Shown in pieces: positions 35,350 to 47,300 of a DNA stretch of 64,000 nucleotides. Origin of the DNA: Trichostrongylus colubriformis (lineage: Eukaryota; Nematoda; Chromadorea; Rhabditida; Trichostrongylidae); assembly GCA_963978905.1 (NCBI GenBank), contig OZ022257.1, positions 18,309,664-18,373,663 of the forward strand. Direction: 5' to 3'. The notes beneath the pieces were generated by a model. It had not been told where the DNA came from and ran no database searches. It saw nothing but the letters and a program-made list of their open reading frames with translations. A program made the position numbers and the translations under genes. The stretch's first letter is position 1, and each line of letters begins with the position of its first letter.

Positions 35350-38300
35350 ATGGGTGAGGAGGGCTCGTCGCGTAGTCAGAAGATGGGCTTGTTGGGAGCC
35401 ACCTCGTACATTATTGGTAACATTGTCGGCTCAGGCATCTTTATTACTCCTACTGAGATTCTGCAAACAAGCGGTTCGGTGAGTGGAACAGGCCTATTCG
35501 AAAAATGCGATAATCAAAAACTCCCTATGGGACTCTAGGCTTTCTCCTTCGTTGAGATAGTGTATTCAGTGTTTCTATCATCTAATAACTTGAAAAGCTG
35601 GACTTGGAAAATTGAAATAATGGGGCTCTTCACTTCTGAAAAAAACGTTTCCGGCTTGGTAGCGCTAACAATGAGCTTTTAAGGGCTTGTGCGGAATGGA
35701 ATTTAACACCTTGACAAAGATGTCGGACAACTTTCCGACAGCTCTGGAAGTTAGCCAGACATAAAAACGCGCTTTCTTTGTTTTAATGATTATTTGAAAG
35801 TTTTTGATATTTTTGACTTCTGACAGCTGCTGATTATCACCGCAGCCCACGATACGAAAGTTACTACTAGGATTCTGAGTTATGGGCAAAAGCTTCAGTG
35901 TCGGACGGGACTCGAAGCCGCACTTCATGCTTTCGGGGATATGTGCTGATCCATTTCACTATTGACACCCCTTTCACCTTAAATATACCATTCAGAAGCT
36001 GAGTTGAGGTGAAAGGGGTGTCGGTAGTGTAATGGATTAGCACATATCCCCGGAAAGGATGAAGTGCGGGCTCGAGTCCCGTCCGCCACCGAACGTTTTG
36101 CCCATAACTAAGCATCCTAGATGTAACTTTCGCATCCCGGGCTGCGGCGATAATCAGCAGCTATCAAAAGTCAAAAATATAAAAAAAAGTATCTACCCAA
36201 GCTTTCAGCTTCGCGAAAGCGCTTCAGCTATATAACGCAAAATGGAAAAAGTCGACTCCAAATCGCCATTCTTTCTGAACACACTGCTACTGAAGGAGCT
36301 GTCCAGATGTTTTGGGAAGTGGGGCATAGTTAGCGCTAGATCTGATGATCATGATGGACGAGTAAGAGCCTTACCCCGCAGCTGCTTCGATTAGTGGAGG
36401 ACGATTTGTGGAAAATGTGCTCGCGCATTGCTGCTCCGAGGGGTCGCGCGGCACCCAGGTTTTTTCAAATCGACGCTACTTGAAGTGGACAACCACGGTT
36501 GTTTGTTGAGGTCCAATACTTGTGGATAACCCCTGCAAGTACGGACGCTCATCGCTTTCTGCCGTTTTAGTTATAGCGATTTGATCAATTGAAAATTCAA
36601 GCGACTCGCTCTCTGAAACCAGAGACAAAGTTTTCCATCCAATGCTTCACCCACTCCTCTTGCACTACTCACATTTGTGATTTCCTTTGCTGCGACTCGA
36701 CTGAGAACTCGTAAAGTGAAGTCATTCAAAAAGTGCCATATTCGCAGTTCTTTGGAATTTCCCTAATAATTCGCAAGCCTTGTGGCATTCCAAGAAAAGC
36801 ATATATCCAGAAAGAACAACTTTTGTCTTTCTAAGGAGCACAACATGTGATTTAATTCATGTTGACGCGCTTCGATATTTGAATTTATCTTGTAAATGCG
36901 CAAAACGCTGAGATTTCCGGACAACCTGGTACATCCTGCAATACGCGCGATAGCTCTCAGAATTTTTCGCGAGGTGTGCCTTGAAGAAGCACAATGCAAC
37001 TTGTTCATAATGACGCACTTTCAGAAATTTATCTTGTGAACGCACAAAGTTGGCCAGAACTTTCCTTACAACCTAATAGTCTTTCGACGGCGCGAAGCAG
37101 TTGGGTTAAGAGGGGGAGCTCTGCTGCACTCAGCGTTCGACGCTATTTTCGCCTATGTTTTCAGCCTAAGCCTTGGTTTAGAACCAAACCTCTACTCTCC
37201 TGGAGTAATGCCAAGGTAAATATGTACACAACCTAATAGTCTTTCGACGGCGCGAAGCAGTTGGGTTGAGAGGGGGAGCTCTGCTGCACTCGGCGTTCGA
37301 CGGTATTTTCGCCTATGTTTTCAGCCTAAGCCTTGGTTCAGAACCAAACCTCTACTCTCCTGGAGTAATGCCAAGGTAAATATGTACACTTGAATCTACA
37401 AACCCCAACTACAGTAGCACCCTTTTGTCTTTGGTATCTCTGAATAGAATTTACGGGTGTGCCACATAAAAATTTCTAAAAATACATGCTTCGTCCCGTG
37501 CGACAGCAACGTGACGACGCTCTCGTCGTCAATGTGCCAAACTATCTTAGCAGAGTTGATTTGCATAAGTTTTTTTGCAGCCACAACCAAGCTTTTGAAT
37601 TACTTAATATGGTGTTTCGATCTCGTCGCCTTCGTCATGGCCCGGGAAGCTAAAATAAATGGGATCAACCTTACAAACGGCATTTTGAACGACTTCGAAC
37701 CTTCATTTCAAACCGACGCACACCAAACAATATGATAAGGTTCATGGAACGTCGCACATGAACACTTACTTCTTTAGATTCTTTTTGAGGGAACTTTTTG
37801 TTGACTTATATGTGTTTCATTCATCATATGTCTTTCTTACCAAAATTCATATCAATATTTCTTTGGGGAAAGGGGGGGGGGGGTGACCAGCTTCTGTTTG
37901 CCTTATAAGGGCCAGCTGACGATCACTACATTCCTATCTCGTCCGATTTTTCCATGCATTTTTAATTCAATTATTTAATATAACTTTTTACAAAGTGTTT
38001 AAAATTGACTCCACTATAAAACTTTGTTTTAGATTGGTCTCTCGCTCATCATATGGATTACTGCGGCATTAATTTCGATGCTTGGCTCATTTTGCTACGT
38101 CGAATTGGGCACGAGTATTCGAATGTCAGGCGGTGATTTCGCCTACATGTGCTTCATGAAATGGTATTTTATTCCTTTTTCCTTCTTTTCTTGAGGAATG
38201 GCTGGTGAATGTCTGAAAAATAGTGTGTCAAGGGCATCGGGAAAGCTAAGGTCATCAGAAGCGGCAAGGCATGTTCGATGGCAATTAACCGGATAAAGAG

Positions 38301-41300
38301 ACGATCCGTGGCGAGCCCCAAAAACAAGCTCCTTGTTATGGCCCTACGATGGTGTGTACGGTGCGCGTGGCCGAGTGGTTTGACGGCTATCTACTTCGCC
38401 AATGATGCAGAAGGTGTGAAAACACGTCCTTGATGGGAATCGGGGGTGGGGAGGGTTCTACTCCACGAATTTTCGGCCTTTTCTTCGACTGTTGTCTCTC
38501 AGTGGAATTACTTAGAAGATTTGGTTTAGTATTATCAATTGACGAAACTAACCTTTATGGCGTGATCGATGACGTTGAACTCTCATCCCTTATCCCCATT
38601 TTGAGGTTTGCAGATTCCGCCTTTTTCCATTCAAGCCGTCCAAATGCTACCGACATCATTATTTCCAAAGGAATAGATGAATTGTCAGCAGAAAAAGCGA
38701 GCAGTTGGTTTCCGAAAATCATGTTAAGACCGAATGATACTGAGTGCGTCAGACGCACTTTCGACTCTCTTGCAGTATCGAAGGAAATTCAACATGCTGT
38801 AGTATGGTGCTTTAAGTTTTGAATTTTGGGTGATTTCTGCACGAATCTTCTTCATGGGCAGTCCCACACAAGGGAAAAACCACATATTCCCCAGTTTGCC
38901 ATGTAATACAACTTTAAAGCTGGAGCCAGCATTTCCAGGTATCCAATGGCATTTGCCTTCATGTGTATTGGTTGTACAATCAATTATCCTGCCACCCTTG
39001 CTGTGCAGGCGCAGACCTTTGCTGAGTACATGTTTCAGGTATAACTTCGATAAAATTTCAGCAAAAAAAAAAACGATTCTAAACGATTTTCATGAGAACA
39101 TTCTAAATCTGCAAGTTCTAAAAGTCCTCTGTGCTAGAAAGTATGCAGGTGATAGCACTTCGAGATTTTATTCAAAAATTTGCGATTGATTGCTATTTGA
39201 CTGTGGCTTGACCTATCCAAGTGAGGCTTTCTATTTCCTATACAGTTCCATTTATCTCGAAATCACACACCACTCTGCTGTGCGGTTAGATCAAAAATCG
39301 TCATGTACAGAAAGGAGGGGCTAATGGTTCTGCTTGTTAATTCAAAGAGCCCTGTTGTAAATAAGGTAGGATTTCACTCGAACCTGAGTGATCCTTCCGC
39401 GATTGCAGGGAATCGGTCTCGAACTTGATGACACGTCAGCGTTTTGGGCAAAGAAGCTTATGGGATTTGCACTGATATGTAAGTGAATTTTCCATCTTGT
39501 TCATTCATTCAGTGTCGAAAGTATTCTGTCAGCCCGTATTCCGTATATGCGAGGTGAAAGGGTGTACCAGTAAAACTGAGAAGCCACGAACTGAAGAAGG
39601 GGCAGACAAAAACTATTTCAACCATGGGAAATAGTAAAAAACTGCTCGACGCTCATTTCCCAGGATAAGTCCTCTACTCGGTCATCTCCCGGTTCGTCCA
39701 GAAATAGCACCTCACGAGTGTTGAGTTTTCTTAAGCTCTGGCACATGTCATGGAGGGGCTCATCTCCTTCTCCCTTCCCCATCCACGCGCACAAATGTGG
39801 TTGTCCTTCTGATTCACAGATTTGAATTCACACACTGAGAGCTGAGTTACTTCTCCTCTTTTATTTTTCTTGGCGCTAGCCTGTGACAGTGAGTCCGAGT
39901 GAGCGCTTCCACATGTGTAGCACCTCTCATGTGAGCTGCGGCAGGACTCCTTTGATCTTCGAGTGGTTTGAGCGCACCGTTAGAAGGAGAACGGCTAACT
40001 CAGCATTCGATGGTGATGGTACTCCAGTCGTTGCTCCAAAGCAAAAGATTGAGTATTTAATGAGTGGCCCAGACTAAGCGCAGATGAAAGCGGAAATACC
40101 CCAACTTCGAATCGTCTTCATGATTTGCTTTCATGTAAAACTTTTGGTGATCTGAATTTGTTTTACACGTCCACCGTAATCAGAATTGTTCAGGGTTGTT
40201 GTTATTCATGAATTTCTTCTCGCTGAAAACGTTCGTTTCACGGTTTCAAGTTGCCGCCTCCATAGCAAAGATCGCTGCCACTGGACTGGTCATTGGAACA
40301 GGATTTTATATGCTCATATTTGAAGGTGGACAATGAATATCATTCGCTCCGACACTCTAAACCGGCCCGTGTGAGAATGATCGACCTTCACCAGGAAAAA
40401 TCAATGCCTGTGATGAAGAACATAGGAGGTGGGGGCATGTACCCTTATGCCAGAATCTCGCGCCGCGGCGTGACGCGTGCGACATTTGCGGCTGCGTTCG
40501 GTGGGAACGGCGTGTAATTATCTAAGCAAAGCGGTAGCGGTGTTTTACGCTTATTTTTGTTTGACTGGTCGTTGATTTGAGTTTGTTTCTAACACTGTTC
40601 CATTTCAACAGACAAAACTCAATGTTTTCAGTTCAGTATCACTTAATGACAGCGTTTCGCATGAATTCCTGTGCTATGTATCACTCTTATCTGAATCATT
40701 CTATACGAGAATGTAAAACGAATTGGAAAAATCGGAAACCTGATTCTCGTAGTCCCTGCATCGAAGTCTGGTGCGAGCTTTTTGCTAGAGCTATCTCATG
40801 TTTCACAATTTTTTTTGGTTTTACTCTCTTTGATTTCTACGCTCTACCTGCATCACATTAACATTCTAGCATAGCAGTACTCGGCACTGTTTACCCATAG
40901 CATCCTCACCACAATGAATCTTGATGGAGTGAAAGAGGTGATTTTTGCGGAACATTCCATTTTGGCTAGAAACATATACCCGCAGGTAATGCAACTCGTA
41001 GAACACGAATATGACAATCACTGAGCGCAAAACTGTCAAACTACCCCTATGGATAAGACTCAAATGACTACGGTGATCCACCCCTTTTTGGCGCCAGGCG
41101 ATATTGCGCCTAGTGAGTGTCATAATCGTGTTCTACGGGTCGAACTACCCCTGGATACAAGTTTGCAGCCAAATCTGAATGTTCACGAAATATCACCCAT
41201 TACACTCCATCAAGAATCGAGGTAGTGGAATTGCTTAGGGAGAAAAGTGCCCAGTTCTGCATTTGAATTAATCATTGAACATGTGTTCAAAAAAGAACCG

Positions 41301-44300
41301 TGGACTTGCGACATCCAGAAACAGCTTGTCTTTGCATTATTTAGAACCAGTTGAGCTATCGCACAGTGCTGCGCGATTAACACGATGATAATGATCAACG
41401 GATATCGAAGTCCATATCGCATGACTTAACATTGTGATAAGCGTAGCACTGAGCGCTTGCTCAACTGTTCTTCCTACAAAGGCCTGCCACTATTTTGAAT
41501 TTCACGTAGTTAAGCAGTCGTAGGGTTTCCGTTTATTTTACTGGATAACGAAGTACGTTCAGCCGCCAAATGTTAAGTGCTCAAGCCTAGTGTTTATCGA
41601 TAATCTATTCATTTACCGCTGCATATCGCTTCCCCAAAGAGGGCCACCAATTTTTGGAGATTCAGGTGATTCTTCTGCCGATACCTTTGTAACAATGACA
41701 CTGACTATCAATGTAAAAGGATAAGGAGTAGAATGTGTTTTCCACTTATCATTTCACACTTTGTATGAAGTGTCACTATTGGGAGTTCAGATAGTTCAGA
41801 GTCGATGGTTTTGTGTTCGATCGCTCCGATTGGGAGCCACTCTTTTACCAGTGAGCATCTAATTCTTGTATGATGGTGGTAGATCAGTATGCCAGTTATC
41901 GATGCTTATTGTTTTTGTAAATGCACCACTATTTCGAATTTCACATAGCCTAGCGGTCAATACACAGTATTGTTGTTGGAAGCGCATGAGGAAATGATTC
42001 ACTTGCTTCACTATCACATATATAGATCGTATCCTCATCATGAACTGTAGAACGCAGTATTAAAAGACGCGCATCATTATTTGGACTAGGCAATTTCGCG
42101 GTCGTTACATCGGCAACTGATATTAGCACATAATCAAAATATGTTCACTCAAATTCACTGCTCATTCGACGCTTTTATTGTAGCAGTCGTGTAGTAGTAG
42201 TCAGCGGTGTACTGGATTTCACCCTACACACTTCCTAAGGACTCTTACTGCGCTACACAGCCGTTATCAGATTCAATCCGTCACCATTAAGGTAACCGTA
42301 TCGTCACCTTAATGGTGACGGATCAACTCCCTTCTACAACAACTATGAGTTTGGACAATTCATTATCTGTTGAGAGAGGAGACGGATTTCGCGACATTCG
42401 CCTTTTAAACCCTCTTTATCTAAATTTATCAACACAAAACACCTGTGATTATGAACGCTCCAGATTCAATGCGAGAAGCGAAACGGATTCGACGACTCCG
42501 ACCTTTTTACGCTCCTTATCGAACCTTATCAACCGTTATCAATGCGGGTACCCTCCATTAATGTCCCCGTCCCACTCCGCACAACACCTATGAGTGTCAG
42601 CACTTTTGGATCAACGCGAAAGGCGAAACGGACCTGGCGACATTTGTCTTCCGAGGCTCCTTATCAGCTCTTATTGCTATCACTTTAAGAAAGTGATAGC
42701 AATAATCGCTCGGTCCACTATCGCTATGGTCCCTTTACCACCCCCCCCCCCTTACATCACTTGACAAATTCAGCGTCCCAGCTTTGGTGCGACGTGAGAT
42801 ATGAATTTCGTGACAGACAGACGGACACACGGGCAAACACACACAAACATACTAAGCGAATTATATATAGTAGGATGGTACAAGTAAGGATGATCCATAG
42901 CCAGTAAAATGAACGAATGAATGCAATAACCAATGGTGAACTGGGCACGTTCAGTACTGTTACATGAAACGATAACTGGCTAAAAACAAACTTGGTTGAG
43001 CAACAAAGTGAATAAGAATAGGCATAGAGTATTGTTACCGCCATTCTAACGCAACTGCACGCAATTCCCACCGACCGCAGCCATCTCGCAAACTTACGCG
43101 TCGCACGTCGTACGCCCGATGCGATCCCGACACAAAGTTACCCTGGGACGGATTGAAGAGTAAACAGAGTTATGGCCTTTGATGCTTCTCACCTAATGAT
43201 GCTTTCAGCGGAGACGAAAAACTTGCAACATCCGTTCTACGGATCCCATTGGAATATCGGTGCCATTGTGTCAGCATTGTTCTCGTGCCTATTCGCCTAT
43301 GATGGCTGGGACATTTTGAATTTTGGAGCTGAAGAGATCGAAAAACCGAAACGGTACTTAGTTATGAGTTTAGAACAACGAGTGTACCATTGAAACTATT
43401 AAAACAGCGTAGATAGAGCAGAAGGCGTCATTGATCCAAAGCAAAAGGGTGTGAAGAAAAAAGGGGTTATGCGCGTCAAGTAATCGCTCTCCATGGAGAG
43501 TTTGTTATACGGGAACTGAATCTTCTCCTTTAAAGGATGGGACAGGGTCAAGCTTGGAATAAGGGGGTTTCCATGAGAAGGGGAGTTTGTTTTTTCTTCA
43601 TTTGAGATTCCTCAGGTAATCCTTATCGACCACCTCTTTTAAAGGTACATTCCAGAGTTATTGGGGTACTACAACTCCCGCCATCGTCAAATAGTTCGAC
43701 CCATAGCCAGTAGACCGGACTTTTACGAGGCGTAATTGTCAGTTCTCGGAGCGTGCAGAGCCAAAGAAGCAAACGCGACTTCACCAGGCAGCCCAGTCTC
43801 GCCCCCACCAGACGTGATCGTTGGCAATGATGGTGGCCTGGTAACAACGTGGCAAATGAGGCCTACGATTTGTGTGATAATAAGGAAGAGATGCCAATGA
43901 TAAAGGAGACTTTGACATGAGCAAACAGGTGATATCCCAGCCTTCCTTATGATACAGTTAGTGCCGTAAGAGTGTTAAAAATCGCGCGAAAACGCGTTTT
44001 CGCGTTTTTGATCGTTTTTTCGCCATAAATCGATTGATATTGATTATTTTTACCAAACATATATATGTTTTAGAATCAGCTCGTTGAGTTCTACAAGATG
44101 GTGCCACAATTTTTTGGTTTTCTCAGATTCGGTACTAGACCATTTTTTCACATTTTGAAAAGTTTGAGGGAAAATTGCTTTGAAATTTGATGAACTGGCA
44201 ACGGAGTCTTCACACATTCCTGTTCTAAGCTCACAGCTGTGTAGGAATTTCAGAGTTTCACTCATTCCAGACGGATCCCTGTTCCTTGGTGTGGCCCTAA

Positions 44301-47300
44301 ACAGTGCCTCCGTGCATATGCTGTTGAAAAAACCATCTCTCAACTCATTTTCAGCCGCAGATTCTCCATTGAAATGTACACCTCTCAATTCCTCGGGGAA
44401 AATGCTATCGAATGATATATAAAAACCTCGGTGTTCATAAAATTCTTATTTTCCTCATTTCCAGCCTTCTCCATTTGTCAATCGACTTCTCAAGCTCTAG
44501 CTCGCCGCGTCGATCGACGTGCATGGCCATGGGAAATTTGTGGCGCCATCGTGAGCTCCGCGCTATCCACGTGCACGACCGTGGGAAACTGCTCGGCGCT
44601 CCGACGGTCTCATCGATCGTGCTCGCTCCCCCTCCCAGCCGAGCAGTTTCCCACGGCCGTGCACGTGAATGGCGCGGGGCCGTCACGATGGCGCCACAGC
44701 TTTCCCATGGCCATGCACGTCGATCGATGCGGCGAGCTAGAGCTTGAGAAGTCGATTGACAAATGGAAAAGGCTGGAAATGAGGAAAATAAGAATTTTAT
44801 GAACACCAAGGTTTTTATAAATCATTCGATAGCATTTTCCCTGGCGAATGCAACGGTGTAAATTTCAATGGGGAATCTGCGGCTGAAAATGAGTTTAGAG
44901 ATGGTTTTTTCAACAGCATATACACGGAGGCACTGTTTAGGGCCACACCAAGGAACAGTGGTTCGCCTGGAATGAGTGAAGCTCTGAAATTCCTACACAG
45001 CTGTGAGCTTAGAACAGGAATTTGTGAAGACTCCGTTGCCAGTTCATCAAATTTCGAAGAAATTTTCCCTCAAACTTTCCAAAATGTAAAAAAATGACCT
45101 AGTACCGAATTCGAGAAAATCAAAAACTTGTGGTACCATCTTGTAGAGCTCAACGAGCTGATTCTAATTCGTATATATGTTTAGTGAAAATAATCAATAT
45201 CAATCGATTTATGGCGAAAAAACGGTAAAAAACGCAAAAACGCGTTTTCGCGCGATTTTTAACACTCTTACGGCACTTACTGTATTACCTAGCGGGGACT
45301 GTTTTAAAGGCTTGTTTTCACGTAGTAATCTCGTCCCAGCCCAGATGACAGGAGGCCTAATTTTTGCACTTTTGGGGGCTTCTTTCTGACTTTCGTTGTC
45401 GGCGTATTTCTCAGCACCTCTAATATCTCGCTTCAGCACTTTGACCCACTCAAGGTTATCCTGAAATGTGCCTTCGAGTTGTTTCTGTATCTATGAGGTA
45501 ATCGTCAAAAAAGTCGTCATTTGATAGTGAAACTTCGTACTGGGTAGCAATATTACAGCTTTTAGACAAACTCCTTTAGTACACCAAGAACTCCAATCAT
45601 GAAAATAGGATGGTTGCAGTCATGGTTGATTTAAAGGCAACGGTAGGGGTAACGCGGTTGCATCGTCCATCAAAATTTTTGATACTAACTAGTGGACGTG
45701 TTCTCCACGTAAGCGGACACGTCAAGCACCACATCATTTCGATCAATGCGGCATCAATTCAATACGTGAAGTATCATTCTGCTATCATGCTCACTACCCT
45801 ACCCCTCAGTCATTACTAGACCCTAGGAGGCGGGCCGGAATAAGAAAGGCGGCTGAAGCGAAAACGGCCCCTCCGCTACAGCTCAGGGGTGCTTTTTACG
45901 GGGGATTTGCCGCATATAGGCCTCCTAGACCCCTTGTTTTCGAGTGAATGGCATCTTTCGGGGATTTTCACCCGCATTACCCCTATCACTGTCCTAAGAG
46001 ACGTAATTCTCTCATAGAAATTCCACTCAACGCAAAGCTTGGCCCTGGAATGAGGCATTATGAGAAACTCTCCAATGGAGGTGAGCATTCAATCCACTGT
46101 AAACGATCGGGTTTACCAGTTCCAGGCCGAATTAGAGAATCAGAGAGTTTGAATTTGATAATGCGTTGCTAATTATTTCTCCGTGATTTTTGGGAAAATT
46201 CGGGATTCGACTCCCCCTAACTGTCCCTCTCGATCCCTCTTTGGACAGTGCAAGGGGCGCATTGCGAGACTTTGGAAAGGATGCCATCGTGGCTAACTTC
46301 GTCAACACTTGGCCATTTTGAACTTCTTTAGATATCAGATAGAGAACTATAATAAAACTAGTAATATCGATTATAGAACAATGCCATTGGCTATTGTGAT
46401 TGGAATGGTATGTATCGCAGTTATTTACGTGGCAGTCAACCTCGCTTACTTCATAGTGCTCAGTCCTGCTCAAATTCTTAGCAGTGAAGCTGTTGCCATG
46501 GTAGGTTTACTCACAGTTCAATGCAGCAGTATATGATTGTTTTGTAAATAATACTTCTACCTCGTAGTTTCTACGGTGTTGTATCTATTCTCGCCAACGT
46601 TTCGACATTTTCGTTGTTGTCAAAGGCTCGGAAAGGGCTCAAGGCTTAGGAAGCTCCCCCTATCATATCGAACCCTACCCCTATCATTTCCGACATCGTG
46701 GGAAGAACACACGAAAATACCCCAGAGCAACGCCCAGTCAGTATGTACTTTGTGTCCAATGAATGTTAGCCGCTGTCTCCATAGATGGGAATCTTGAAGA
46801 CGAGCAAATTCGTTGATCACAATAACTCGCAATGATGCATAAGTGGCGGAAGGTCACTTCTCATTGATACACATTCATTGTGGTTATTCATTCTCTAATT
46901 TCTGGCGAGATTCGCAATGCTTTCAGCGCTTTTCTGGAGCAAGTCTCAGTCTCGTGGGCTCTGGTGCACTTGATTCCAAAATCAATGCCATCGGGTCATT
47001 CTATTCTGTGTCTACGTAACAGGATCGATACTTCACTGCACAGTTCGCCAGCTAGATGTTTTTTGTTTCGAACTTATTTAAACTCTGTTTTCCGAGTTTG
47101 CGCTGAATCACTATGTTGGTGCATACTATGTCTTGCGACATTCCCAAAATTTCTTGTAGATTCGCAGATCTTGACCACTATCAATTATTAATAACCGTAG
47201 TAAGTTTGATTATGCTCCGATGCTTCCCTTGAATTTGTATGATATTATCTCCCTTGTGGCATGAACCGGCTCTCACAACCATCTATAACCATGATATTTC

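Larger units (their letters stand above)
35479..38032 (+). other. Transporter intron 1 (2.55 kb)
   Basis: Donor GTGAGT, acceptor TTTTAG. Holds the tRNA-like foldback (35800-36190) and a 160-bp tandem duplication (37071-37389). No other gene seen. Confidence 0.7.
40326..43208 (+). other. Transporter intron 5 (2.9 kb) with hairpin repeats
   Basis: About 40997-41140 is a foldback: CGTAGAACACGAATATGACA and its near complement flank a spacer of about 70 bp. 42277-42322 and 42672-42708 are short strong hairpins. 42776-42880 resembles 6555-6640, so it is a dispersed repeat. No exon is seen. Confidence 0.5.

Noticed and set aside
38341..38420. tRNA-Ser/Leu gene suggested by GGCCGAGTGGTT
   Set aside because: No acceptor pairing, no B box and no cloverleaf; only an A-box-like stretch.
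44431..44809. Two overlapping opposite-strand frames of about 124 codons with almost the same protein
   Set aside because: They are a by-product of the near-palindromic element 43955-45282; symmetry makes both strands read alike.
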